Part shown: positions 26,945-34,774 of the stretch, piece by piece
Layout of the letters: the number at the start of each line of letters is the position of its first letter
Numbering within the stretch: the stretch's first letter is position 1
Origin: Rothia halotolerans
GTDB lineage: Bacteria > Actinomycetota > Actinomycetes > Actinomycetales > Micrococcaceae
Direction of reading: 5' to 3'
Length of the DNA: 64,000 nt
NCBI RefSeq assembly: GCF_004136635.1
Contig: NZ_NOIU01000004.1
Span: 62,001-126,000 of the forward strand
The notes under the pieces: model-generated
Database searches by the model: none
What the model was told of the DNA's origin: nothing
The model's input: the letters and a program-made list of their open reading frames with translations, nothing else
Position numbers and translations under genes: made by a program

Positions 26945-27463
26945 GTGAGCGAATTGAGGATGCGCCCGGCCCGGACCGGCGATATCAGGGGGATCAGGAG
27001 CCTGATCGGCCCCTACGCCGTCGAGGGGATCCTGATCTCCAAGGACGCCGTCGACTACTACGAGGCCGTCCAGGAGTTCATGGTGGTCGAGCGGACGGAC
27101 GAGCGGGGCTCGACGGCGCTGGTCGGCTGCGGCGCCCTCCACATCATGTGGGAGGACCTCGGCGAGGTCCGCACGCTGGCCACCGCCCCGGAGGCCAAGG
27201 GCCTGGGCGTGGGGCGCATGCTGGTCCAGGCCCTGCTGGAGCGCGCCCGCGGCCTGGGTGTCTCCCGCGTCTTCTGCCTGACCTTCGAGGTCGAGTTCTT
27301 CCGCCGCCTGGGGTTCGAGGTCATGGACAACCAGGACACCGTGGACCCCGAGGTCTTCTCGGAGCTGCTGCGCTCGCACGACGAGGGCGTGGCCGAGTTC
27401 CTCGACCTGGCCCGCGTGAAGCCCAACACGCTGGGCAACACGCGGATGATCCGGGACCTGTAG
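26945..27463 (+). CDS. argA: amino-acid N-acetyltransferase (N-acetylglutamate synthase, Rv2747 type)
   Basis: A 172-residue GNAT protein that closely follows the layout of the short actinobacterial N-acetylglutamate synthase. YYEAVQEFMV, VGCGALHIMWEDLGEVRTLA, the acetyl-CoA loop EAKGLGVGRML and the C-terminal GVAEFLDLARVKPNTLGNTRM are all recognisable. It makes N-acetylglutamate from acetyl-CoA and glutamate, the first step of arginine synthesis. It is a lone gene, away from any arg operon, with a leaderless-type promoter, convergent with mutY. Confidence 0.88.
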   Translation: MSELRMRPARTGDIRGIRSLIGPYAVEGILISKDAVDYYEAVQEFMVVERTDERGSTALVGCGALHIMWEDLGEVRTLATAPEAKGLGVGRMLVQALLERARGLGVSRVFCLTFEVEFFRRLGFEVMDNQDTVDPEVFSELLRSHDEGVAEFLDLARVKPNTLGNTRMIRDL

Positions 27464-27553
27464 GGCGGATCCTGCGGCGGCCGCGGACGAGCGCCACGCC
27501 GGCGGGCGGGCCCGTGGGAACGAGGAAGCGCCGGTCCGGCCGCGCGGGAAGCG

Positions 27554-28519
27554 TCAGCGGGGGAGGCCGACGTCGTCCCCCTCGGCCCCTGCGAGGCCGT
27601 CGGCCAGCAGCCCGCCCAGGCAGCGCTCCAGCTGCTCCCGCGGCGCGCCCAGCTCGCGCAGCCGGCGGACGGCCTTCGCGGCTCCGGGCCGGTTCCCGGG
27701 CTCGGCGAGGTCGGGGCGCAGCAGCGACTCCCGAGGCACCGGCCCCTCGGCCTCCCGGAGCACGGCCATGATGGCCCCGCGGGCCTGCCGATCGGTCCCC
27801 TGCCAGGACTGCCCGGCGGGCACGTAGTCCGGCTCGGGGCGGCCGGCGGCGACCCACGCGCAGTCCTCCAGGACCGGGCAGAGGTCGCAGAGCGGGGAGC
27901 GGGCGGTGCAGACGAGGGCGCCCAGCTCCATCACGGAGACGTTCCAGGCCACCGCGGCGTCGTCGTCGGCGGGCATCAGCTCCTCCGCGAGCCGGGTCTG
28001 CGCCGCGGTCAGCGACTTGCCGGGCAGAGCCTTCCCGGAGACCGCGCGGGCGTGCACCCGCCGGATGTTGGTGTCGATCACGGTCTGCCGCTGGCCGAAG
28101 GCGAAGACGGAGACCGCCGCCGCGGTGTAGGCGCCGACGCCGGGCAGGTCGAGCAGCTGCGCGTGGTCCCGGGGGACGTGGCCGCCGTGGCGCTCCACGA
28201 TGGCCGTGGCGGCCGCGTGCAGGCGCAGCGCGCGCCGCGGGTAGCCCAGCCGGCCCCACTCCCGCACGGCCTCGCCCGTGGAGCTGGCGGCGAGGTCCGC
28301 GGGGGTGGGCCAGAGCTGCATCCAGCGCTGCCAGACCGGCAGCACCCTGACCACCGGGGTCTGCTGCAGCATGAACTCGCTGACCATGACCTGCCAGGCG
28401 GTGCGGTCGGGGGCGCGCCAGGGCAGGTCCCGGGCGTTCTCGGCGAACCAGGCGATGATGCGCTCGTGGAGGCGGGCGAGGGTCTCGGGGGCGGGAAGCT
28501 CGGGGGCGGAAGTTCTCAT
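27554..28519 (-). CDS. mutY: A/G-specific adenine DNA glycosylase
   Basis: A 321-residue base-excision repair enzyme that removes adenine mispaired with 8-oxoguanine. The catalytic Glu lies in SEFMLQQTPV. The helix-hairpin-helix is LPGVGAYTAAAV, with the catalytic Asp in VIDTNIRRV. The [4Fe-4S] cluster motif is C-x6-C-x2-C-x5-C (CTARSPLCDLCPVLEDC). The C-terminal part, about 90 residues, is shorter than in enzymes with a full NUDIX-like 8-oxoG recognition domain. GAGGGTGAG precedes the ATG. Divergent from the anchored surface-protein gene. Confidence 0.95.
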   Translation of the reverse strand: MRTSAPELPAPETLARLHERIIAWFAENARDLPWRAPDRTAWQVMVSEFMLQQTPVVRVLPVWQRWMQLWPTPADLAASSTGEAVREWGRLGYPRRALRLHAAATAIVERHGGHVPRDHAQLLDLPGVGAYTAAAVSVFAFGQRQTVIDTNIRRVHARAVSGKALPGKSLTAAQTRLAEELMPADDDAAVAWNVSVMELGALVCTARSPLCDLCPVLEDCAWVAAGRPEPDYVPAGQSWQGTDRQARGAIMAVLREAEGPVPRESLLRPDLAEPGNRPGAAKAVRRLRELGAPREQLERCLGGLLADGLAGAEGDDVGLPR

Positions 28520-28528
28520 CTCACCCTC

Positions 28529-28534
28529 ACTGTA
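28529..28534 (-). promoter_or_regulatory. candidate -10 element of mutY
   Basis: TACAGT on the minus strand lies nine bases before the mutY ATG, leaving a leader of only about 0-3 nt despite the purine-rich GAGGGTGAG. Confidence 0.4.
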
Positions 28535-28573
28535 GGGGATGCCGCGAGGGCGTGGCGCGGGGCTACCATTGGG

Positions 28574-28579
28574 TAGCCT
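28574..28579 (+). promoter_or_regulatory. -10 element 6 nt before the surface-protein gene
   Basis: TAGCCT is six bases from ATG 28586, another leaderless-type layout. It forms a divergent pair with the mutY promoter. Confidence 0.5.
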
Positions 28580-28585
28580 GGTGGC

Positions 28586-29395
28586 ATGGCAGATTTTGAG
28601 GATGGAGACCCCGGCGAGCAGCGCTACCAGCGGCTGCCGCCGGAGGTGTACCGACGCCGCCGGATCGTCGCCGCGCTGATCGCGCTGGTGGTCATCGGGC
28701 TGGTCGTGTGGGGGGTCGTCTTCGCCGTGCAGCGCATCTCCGCCGGCCTGGGGGGCGGGGGCGCGGAGGCGAGCGCCGTCGAGACGGAGGACAACAACTT
28801 CGCAAGCTTCAGCGCGCGCCCGACGTCGTCCGGCGGCGGGAGCGCCGAGCCCTCCGGGACGGCGTCGGGATCCGCCTCGGCCGATCCCTCCTCGTCGGCC
28901 GGCCCCTCCGCGACGGGCGAGGGCAGCGAGAGCCCCGAGCCCTCCGAGAGTCCCGGCGAGTCCGGGGGTCCCGAGGAGAGCCCCTCGGCAGATCCCGCCG
29001 CGCAGGTGCAGGCCTGCGGGGACTCGATCAGCGTCGCCGCCTCGGTGAACCAGGAGTCCTACGCGCCCGGCCAGTCCCCGGTGATCACCGCGACCGTGGC
29101 CAACGACTCGGAGAACCCGTGCACCGTGGACCCCGCCGGCCAGGTGCAGTACGTGATCACCTCCGGCCCCGCCCAGGTCTACGACTCGCGGGCCTGCGGC
29201 GCGGCGCCGGAGGGCGGGCAGGAGCAGACCCTCGAGCCCGGCGCGGAGGCCAGCCAGGAGAGCACCTGGAACCGGGGCATGACGGCGTACGGGTGCGGGG
29301 AAGCGGCCACCCCGGCCGAGCCCGGCTACTACTGGGTCACGGCGAGCGTGGACGGCGTCGCGAGCGAGCCCCAGCTGATCCGCATCGAGGGGTAG
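28586..29395 (+). CDS. membrane-anchored extracytoplasmic protein of unknown function
   Basis: A 269-residue protein with a short basic cytoplasmic N-terminus (residues 1-27), one transmembrane helix (28-50), a Ser/Pro/Gly/Glu-rich stalk (about 60-145) and a C-terminal beta-rich domain. That domain carries three or four Cys residues (QACGDSI, NPCTVD, RACGAA, YGCGEA) and resembles Ig-like folds: NQESYAPGQSPVITATVANDSENPC. It is probably exposed on the outer face of the membrane. Found between mutY and disA; no function can be deduced. Confidence 0.75.
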   Translation: MADFEDGDPGEQRYQRLPPEVYRRRRIVAALIALVVIGLVVWGVVFAVQRISAGLGGGGAEASAVETEDNNFASFSARPTSSGGGSAEPSGTASGSASADPSSSAGPSATGEGSESPEPSESPGESGGPEESPSADPAAQVQACGDSISVAASVNQESYAPGQSPVITATVANDSENPCTVDPAGQVQYVITSGPAQVYDSRACGAAPEGGQEQTLEPGAEASQESTWNRGMTAYGCGEAATPAEPGYYWVTASVDGVASEPQLIRIEG

Positions 29396-29464
29396 GGGCG
29401 CCGGCCGTCCGCCAGCGTCGGCTCGTCAGCCCGCGCAGCCTCGGAACCGCCGGTGTCCGCGGAA

Positions 29465-29479
29465 GCGACGCCGCGTCGC
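29465..29479. terminator. small hairpin between convergent genes
   Basis: GCGACG-CCG-CGTCGC sits in the 101-bp gap between the surface-protein gene and the end of disA. A wider GGGCG...CGCCC pairing encloses it. It could serve both genes. Confidence 0.35.
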
Positions 29480-29496
29480 GGCCGGACGCCCCTCGG

Positions 29497-30567
29497 TCAC
29501 ATGAACCGCTCGAGCAGGCTCGACTCCGCCATGCGCGCCAGCGACTCCCGGATGGTGCGGGCCCGGTGCTCGCCGATGCCCTCCACGCCCTTGAGGTCCT
29601 CGAGGTTGGCGGCCATGAGAGCCTGCAGCCCGTCGAAGCGGTCCACGAGGCGATCCGCGACGACGCGCGGGATCGAGGCGATGCCCGCCAGCAACCGGTG
29701 GCCCCGCGGGGAGATCGGGTGGTCCAGGTCCCCGTTGCCGACCAGGCCCACGCAGCGGGCCACCGTGGCGGGGTCCGCGAGCTCGCCGGGGTCCAGCGAG
29801 GCCAGGGCGTGGCGGGCCTCGGTCAGCGCGGGGGCGGTGGGCTCCACCGGCAGGTAGTCCATCAGGACGGTGTCCGCCTCGGGACGGTTCAGCACCAGCT
29901 CCTCGAGCTGCATCGAGATCATCCGGCCGTCGACGCCGAGCTCCATGACGCTCTGCGCGATCTCCTCGGTGATGCGCCGGACCAGCTCGAGGCGCTGGAG
30001 GGTCGCGGCGACGTTGCGCACGGTCACGTCCGACTCGATCTCCAGCGCGGAGAGGTTGGCGAACTCCTGCTCGAGCCGCTCGGTGTACCGCTCCAGGGTC
30101 TGGATCGCCTGGTTGGCCCGGGCCATGATCGCCTGCGAGCCCTCCAGCGGATAGCGCTCGCCGTCCACGTAGATCGTGATGATGCCCATCGACTTCGAGA
30201 CCGAGATGACCGGGAAGCCGGTCTGCCGGGCGACCCGCTCGGCGGTGCGATGCCTGGTCCCCGACTCCTCGGTGGGGATGGAGGGGTCCGGCATGAGGTG
30301 GATGCCGGCCCGCAGGATGCGGGTCACCTCCCGGTCGCAGATGATCGCGCCGTCCATCTTGGCGAGCTCGCGCAGGCGCGTCCCGGTGAAGTCGATGGCG
30401 ATGTCGAAGCCGCCGGTGCCGATGGCGTCGACCGTCCGGTCGTTGCCCAGCACGATGAGCGCGCCGGTGCGCCCCTGGAGGATGCGCTCCAGGCCGTCGC
30501 GCAGCTCGGTGCCGGGAGCGAGCAGCGTCAGGGTCTTCTTGAGGAGAGTCGAGCGAGGGAGAACCAC
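29497..30567 (-). CDS. disA: diadenylate cyclase DisA (DNA integrity scanning protein)
   Basis: A 356-residue protein that makes c-di-AMP from two ATP and scans DNA for branched structures. The DAC domain (about residues 1-150) has the DGA motif in KMDGAIICD and the RHR motif in SGTRHRTAERVA. A helical spine follows. The C-terminal helix-hairpin-helix domain (DLKGVEGIGEHRARTIRE) binds DNA. The start is GTG 30567. A -10 hexamer lies seven bases upstream, so the mRNA is probably leaderless. radA lies 48 bp upstream on the same strand, the conserved order for these functionally linked genes. Confidence 0.97.
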   Translation of the reverse strand: MVLPRSTLLKKTLTLLAPGTELRDGLERILQGRTGALIVLGNDRTVDAIGTGGFDIAIDFTGTRLRELAKMDGAIICDREVTRILRAGIHLMPDPSIPTEESGTRHRTAERVARQTGFPVISVSKSMGIITIYVDGERYPLEGSQAIMARANQAIQTLERYTERLEQEFANLSALEIESDVTVRNVAATLQRLELVRRITEEIAQSVMELGVDGRMISMQLEELVLNRPEADTVLMDYLPVEPTAPALTEARHALASLDPGELADPATVARCVGLVGNGDLDHPISPRGHRLLAGIASIPRVVADRLVDRFDGLQALMAANLEDLKGVEGIGEHRARTIRESLARMAESSLLERFM

Positions 30568-30574
30568 GGAGAAC

Positions 30575-30580
30575 AGTCTA
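30575..30580 (-). promoter_or_regulatory. -10 element 7 nt before disA, leaderless promoter candidate
   Basis: TAGACT on the minus strand, seven bases before the GTG start. It lies in the 48-bp gap after radA, so disA can be transcribed alone. Confidence 0.55.
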
Positions 30581-30615
30581 CGGGCCGACGACGCCGCCTC
30601 CGCGCCACCGCGGGC

Positions 30616-32034
30616 CTAGTCGGCCGCCGGGCGGGCCGAGCGGGAGGGGAACAGGGTGTTCACGGCGTCGAGCACGGAGGAGACCTCCTTGACGGTGATC
30701 CCCTCCGGCACCTCGCCGACGCCGGCGGGGGAGGCCGGGACCAAGACGTGCGTGAACCCCAGCCGGGCGACCTCCGCGATCCGCTGCCGGATGCCGGGCA
30801 CCGCCCGCACCTCCCCGGCGAGCCCCACCTCGCCGAAGACCACCAGGCGGCGCGGCAGCGGCTTGTCCTCCGCCGCCGAGGCCAGGGCCATGACCGTGGC
30901 GAGGTCCGCCGCGGGCTCCGCCAGCCGCACGCCGCCCACCGTGGAGAGGTAGCAGTCGAGCTTGCCCACGTTGAACCCCGCCCGCCGCTGCAGGACCGCC
31001 AGCAGCATCGCCGTGCGCTGGGAGTCCAGCCCGGCGGTGGCACGCCGGGGCTGGGCGGTGGAGGACTCGTCCAGCAGCGCCTGCACCTCGGCCAGCAGGG
31101 GGCGGCGGCCCTCCATCGTGATGGTCAGGCAGGTCCCGGCCACCGGGTGCGGCGTCCGGGAGACGAACAGCCCCGAGGGGTCCGTGACGCCCTCGATGCC
31201 GTCCTCCATCAGGTCGAAGCAGCCGACCTCGTCGGTGGGGCCGTAGCGGTTCTTCACGGCCCGGAGCATCCTGATCCGGGAGTTCTTGTCCCCCTCGAAC
31301 TGGCAGACCACGTCCACCAGGTGCTCCAGCAGCCGGGGGCCGGCGATGGTGCCCTCCTTGGTCACGTGGCCCACCAGCAGCGTCGTCATGTTGCGGCGCT
31401 TGGCCTCGGCGATGATGGAGGCGGCGACCTCGCGGACCTGGGTCACCCCGCCCGCCGCGCCCTCGACCTCCGCGCTGGCCAGCGTCTGCACAGAGTCGAG
31501 GATCAGCAGGCCGGGCTGGACCGCCTCGACGTGGGCGAGGGCGGCGCCCAGGTCCGTCTCCGCCGCGAGGTAGAGGGTGTCCGCGACGGCGCCGATCCGG
31601 TCCGCCCGCAGCTTCACCTGCGCCGCGGACTCCTCGCCGGTCACGTACAGCACCTCGTGGGGCTTCCTCCCCTCGCCGCGGGCGAAGGTGGCGGCGACGT
31701 CGAGCAGCAGCGTCGACTTCCCGACGCCGGGCTCCCCGGCCATCAGGATCACCGCGCCGGGGACGAGGCCGCCGCCCAGCACCCTGTCGAACTCCGCCAT
31801 CCCGGTGGGGGCTGAGCTGGCCAGGCTCGCGTCGACCTCCCCGATGGGCCGGGCGGGGGTCTCGACGCTGCGCGAGGCGCTGGTCCGCGCGGAGGCGGCC
31901 CCGGCGCCGATCTCCTCGATCGTCCCCCACTGCTGGCACTCCCCGCAGCGCCCGACCCACTTGGCCGTGGTCCAGCCGCACTCGCGGCAGCGGTAGGCGT
32001 TGACGGAGCGGGCGGGCTTGCGTGCGGGACTCAT
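30616..32034 (-). CDS. radA: DNA repair protein RadA/Sms
   Basis: A 472-residue RecA-like branch-migration helicase. The C4 zinc finger uses Cys16, Cys19, Cys30 and Cys33. Walker A GEPGVGKS is at 100-107, followed by the RadA-specific KNRYG motif and a C-terminal Lon-protease-like domain. About 45 Ala/Ser-rich residues link finger and core. The ATG is preceded by a TAGGCT hexamer at seven bases. It is directly upstream of disA on the same strand; RadA is known to modulate DisA in Bacillus. Confidence 0.97.
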   Translation of the reverse strand: MSPARKPARSVNAYRCRECGWTTAKWVGRCGECQQWGTIEEIGAGAASARTSASRSVETPARPIGEVDASLASSAPTGMAEFDRVLGGGLVPGAVILMAGEPGVGKSTLLLDVAATFARGEGRKPHEVLYVTGEESAAQVKLRADRIGAVADTLYLAAETDLGAALAHVEAVQPGLLILDSVQTLASAEVEGAAGGVTQVREVAASIIAEAKRRNMTTLLVGHVTKEGTIAGPRLLEHLVDVVCQFEGDKNSRIRMLRAVKNRYGPTDEVGCFDLMEDGIEGVTDPSGLFVSRTPHPVAGTCLTITMEGRRPLLAEVQALLDESSTAQPRRATAGLDSQRTAMLLAVLQRRAGFNVGKLDCYLSTVGGVRLAEPAADLATVMALASAAEDKPLPRRLVVFGEVGLAGEVRAVPGIRQRIAEVARLGFTHVLVPASPAGVGEVPEGITVKEVSSVLDAVNTLFPSRSARPAAD

Positions 32035-32041
32035 GTCTCCC

Positions 32042-32047
32042 AGCCTA
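32042..32047 (-). promoter_or_regulatory. -10 element 7 nt before radA, leaderless promoter candidate
   Basis: TAGGCT on the minus strand, seven bases before the ATG; CTTAAG lies 17 bp further upstream as a possible -35. Imperfect copies of CCGCACGCGC follow in the 146-bp space towards 32164. Confidence 0.5.
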
Positions 32048-32180
32048 GGCCGCCCCACTGACAACTTAAGAACGGCCCCGGGCAGGCCGGCGGAGCGAGG
32101 GCCCGGCGCCGCCACGCGCTCAGGCCGGCCGCACGCGCTGAGGACGGAGCCGCACGCGCACTCGCCCGGCCCAGGGGGCT

Positions 32181-33386
32181 TCAGAGCCGGTCCTCCCGGG
32201 GATCCTCGTCCGGGTCGATGGTCCCCATCGCCTCGGTGAGCTCCTGCCGGATGGTGGCCAGCGTGCGGCTGGCCTCGGCGCTCTTCATGCCGGTGGCCAC
32301 CAGCAGGTCCACCGTGAGCGGGCGGATCAGCATCACCAGGGCCTCGCCCTGGTAGGTGCGGACGTCCATGGCCTGCGGGTCGAGGCCGTCCGCGGTGCGG
32401 CTGAGCTCCTGCCGGGCCCGCTCCCGGAAGGCCCGCCGGGACTCGGCCGTCTCCGCGGTCAGCGACAGGCCGATCAGGTCCACGGCGTCGGCCAGCTCTC
32501 CCAGGGCGCGGCTCAGGGCCTTCACGGCGCCGGGACGCAGCTGCACGGTGTCGATGGTGTTGGCGATGCGCCGGGTCAGCACGCGGGTGTTGCGGATCGC
32601 GTTGTCCAGGCCCTCGAGGGTGCGTCCGTAGCGCTCGATGTCCCCCCGGGTGGCCCGCCGGGTCAGGGTGAGCCGGGCGTTCTCGCGTCCCATCCGCAGG
32701 GAGCCCTCGAGCGAGGTCACCAGCGGGTGGGTCTGCCGGGCGCGGGAGAGCGCGTGCCAGGCCTCCGCGGCGTCGTAGTCCCCGATGGCCTTGGCCGCCT
32801 CCCGCAGCACCGTGGAGAACTCCCCGGTGAGCCGGTGCAGGTCCCGGACGGGCTCGCGCCGGGGGTCGTTGGGCACCAGCGCCATGATGAGCAGGGCGCA
32901 CAGGCCGCCGACGACGGCGTCGAGGCTGCGCGCGAAGGGCCCGTCCACCGAGGGCGGCAGCAGCACGATGAGCACCGACTGCAGCCCCATCTGGGTGGTG
33001 AAGATGGTGCCGTTGTCCAGGAACCGGGCGAGCAGGATCGAGAAGAGCAGCACGAGCGCCGCCTGGCCGATCCCGCGCCCGAGGAAGTACATGAGCACGT
33101 CCCCGACCACGATCCCCAGCGTGCAGCCGATGGAGACCTCCAGGATCCGGCGCAGGTGCGCCGAGCCGTTGCCGTAGCCGAGCGAGACGATGGCGGCGGT
33201 CGCGGCGAACAGGGGGCCGGTGTGCCCCAGCACGGTCTCGGCGATGAAGTACGCCCCCACGGCGGCGGCCGTGATCTGCAGGGACTGGCCGAAGCCGCCG
33301 CGGACCCGGCTGAAGCCCATGCGGGCGCGGTCCTTCAGATGACCTGACGCCGTGCGCACCGCCGAGCGGACCTTTCCTGAAGCCAT
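32181..33386 (-). CDS. FUSC-family (DUF939-like) membrane protein, putative aromatic-acid exporter type
   Basis: A 401-residue protein. The N-terminal half has six predicted transmembrane helices in two triplets (about residues 30-150), including GPLFAATAAIVSLGYGNGSAHLRRILEVSIGCTLGI, the family core. The C-terminal half is a long helical cytoplasmic region. FUSC proteins are linked to export of aromatic or fusaric acids, but the substrate here is unknown. ATG 33386 is preferred to ATG 33395: a TACCAT hexamer lies seven bases before it, and GAGGAG is too close to act as a ribosome-binding site. Divergent from pstS. Confidence 0.8.
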   Translation of the reverse strand: MASGKVRSAVRTASGHLKDRARMGFSRVRGGFGQSLQITAAAVGAYFIAETVLGHTGPLFAATAAIVSLGYGNGSAHLRRILEVSIGCTLGIVVGDVLMYFLGRGIGQAALVLLFSILLARFLDNGTIFTTQMGLQSVLIVLLPPSVDGPFARSLDAVVGGLCALLIMALVPNDPRREPVRDLHRLTGEFSTVLREAAKAIGDYDAAEAWHALSRARQTHPLVTSLEGSLRMGRENARLTLTRRATRGDIERYGRTLEGLDNAIRNTRVLTRRIANTIDTVQLRPGAVKALSRALGELADAVDLIGLSLTAETAESRRAFRERARQELSRTADGLDPQAMDVRTYQGEALVMLIRPLTVDLLVATGMKSAEASRTLATIRQELTEAMGTIDPDEDPREDRL

Positions 33387-33393
33387 GCTCCTC

Positions 33394-33399
33394 ATGGTA
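33394..33399 (-). promoter_or_regulatory. -10 element 7 nt before the FUSC gene
   Basis: TACCAT on the minus strand, seven bases before ATG 33386. If real, it rules out the alternative start at 33395, which overlaps the hexamer. Confidence 0.4.
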
Positions 33400-33451
33400 A
33401 TCGGGGCGGGCGGCGGCCTCGACGAGCCCCCGCCGCTCCCGCGGCGGCAAA

Positions 33452-33473
33452 GTTCACCGCGCGTTCACCTCGA
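33452..33473 (+). promoter_or_regulatory. PHO box (PhoP operator) upstream of pstS
   Basis: Two consecutive 11-nt direct repeats, GTTCACCGCGC and GTTCACCTCGA, match the actinobacterial PhoP direct-repeat pattern starting GTTCACC. The second ends 27 bp before a TAGGCT hexamer, so the box abuts the -35 region, the position used for activation under phosphate starvation. Confidence 0.8.
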
Positions 33474-33500
33474 GTGGGAGCCTCCGCCACCTGCCGCTCC

Positions 33501-33506
33501 TAGGCT
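33501..33506 (+). promoter_or_regulatory. candidate -10 element of pstS
   Basis: TAGGCT, 60 bp before the pstS start codon and downstream of the PHO box. No good -35 hexamer is seen, as expected for a PhoP-activated promoter. Confidence 0.55.
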
Positions 33507-33565
33507 GGAAGCTGTCCGGCCAAGAACCGGGCGCGCATCCATCATCTCGAAGGGGTTAGCTCTCC

Positions 33566-34669
33566 ATGAAGATCACTCGCATCGGCCGCCTGGCCGCCCT
33601 CGCCGCCGTCGGCTCGCTCGCCCTGGCCGGGTGCGGCTCCGACGACGCCACCGGTGAGGGGACCGGCACCGCCGGCGGCGGCGACTCGCTGACCGGCACC
33701 GTCTCCGGCGTCGGGGCCTCCTCGCAGCAGGCCGCGATGACCGCCTGGCAGACGGGGTTCCAGGAGGCGCACTCCGGCGCCAGCATGCAGTACTCCCCGG
33801 ACGGCTCCGGGGCCGGGCGCGAGGCCTTCCTGGCCGGCGGCGCCGACTTCGCCGGCTCCGACGCCCACCTGGACGACGACGAGGAGCTCGCCTCCCGGGA
33901 CACCTGCGGGACCGACGGGGCGATCAACATCCCCGCCTACGTCTCGCCCATCGCGGTCGCCTTCAACCTGCCCGGCGTCGAGCACGTCAACATGGACGGC
34001 GAGACCATCGCCAAGGTCTTCAAGGGCGAGATCGACCGCTGGAACGACCCCGCCATCGCGGAGCAGAACGACGGCGTCGAGCTCCCGGACACCGCGATCA
34101 CCGTGGTGCACCGCGCGGACGACTCCGGGACCACCGAGAACTTCACCGAGTACCTGGCCGAGGCCTCGAACGGCGCGTGGGGCCAGGAACCGGACGGCAA
34201 CTGGCCGGGCGCGTTCTCCGCCGAGGCCAACAAGGGCACCTCCGGCGTGGTCTCCGCCACCGCGGAGACCGAGGGCGCCATCACCTACGCCGACGACTCC
34301 GCGGTGGGCGACCTCGGCACCGTGAACGTGCAGTCCGGCGAGGACTACGTGGAGGTCTCGCAGGACTCCGCGGCGGCCGCCCTGGAGAGCGCGCAGCGCG
34401 TCGAGGGCCGCGGCGAGCACGACATGTCCCTGGAGCTGAACCGGACCCCGGACGACGGCTCGTACCCGATCGTCCTGGTCTCCTACCACATCGTCTGCTC
34501 CGAGTACCAGGATCAGGAGGTCGCCGACCGGGTGAAGGCCTTCGAGGGGTACGTGATCAGCGAGGACGGCCAGAAGACGGCATCCGAGGCCGCCGGCTCC
34601 GCCCCGCTGAGCGAGAGCGTCCGCCAGGAGGCGCAGACGGCCGTGGACTCCATCAACGCCGGCGGGTAG
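33566..34669 (+). CDS. pstS: phosphate ABC transporter substrate-binding lipoprotein
   Basis: A 367-residue lipoprotein. The signal peptide ends in the lipobox LALAGC (Cys at about residue 23). The mature part has family motifs GSGAGREAFLAGGADFAGSDA and RADDSGTTENF, which form the phosphate pocket. It captures phosphate outside the membrane and delivers it to PstCA. A PHO box precedes it. A stem-loop separates it from pstC, which would allow excess PstS over the membrane complex. Confidence 0.97.
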   Translation: MKITRIGRLAALAAVGSLALAGCGSDDATGEGTGTAGGGDSLTGTVSGVGASSQQAAMTAWQTGFQEAHSGASMQYSPDGSGAGREAFLAGGADFAGSDAHLDDDEELASRDTCGTDGAINIPAYVSPIAVAFNLPGVEHVNMDGETIAKVFKGEIDRWNDPAIAEQNDGVELPDTAITVVHRADDSGTTENFTEYLAEASNGAWGQEPDGNWPGAFSAEANKGTSGVVSATAETEGAITYADDSAVGDLGTVNVQSGEDYVEVSQDSAAAALESAQRVEGRGEHDMSLELNRTPDDGSYPIVLVSYHIVCSEYQDQEVADRVKAFEGYVISEDGQKTASEAAGSAPLSESVRQEAQTAVDSINAGG

Positions 34670-34699
34670 GTTCCGCCGGGTCGCCCGCACCCGCTAGCA

Positions 34700-34738
34700 T
34701 GATTCCCGTCCGGGCCGCCTCGGCCTCGGCGGGAATCA
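34700..34738 (+). terminator. intercistronic stem-loop between pstS and pstC
   Basis: TGATTCCCG (34700-34708) pairs with CGGGAATCA (34730-34738). A TAGCAT hexamer (34695-34700) lies just before it. It may stabilise or terminate the pstS message, with a secondary promoter for pstCAB; which of the two cannot be told from sequence. Confidence 0.45.
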
Positions 34739-34774
34739 CGCCGCAGTCCACCACGATCTGAAGAGCTGAGGACC

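Noticed and set aside
28708-31815. Open frame of more than 1000 codons on the plus strand across the surface-protein gene, disA and radA
   Set aside because: It is antisense to DisA and RadA, whose motifs are complete, and has the amino-acid bias of a GC-driven shadow frame.
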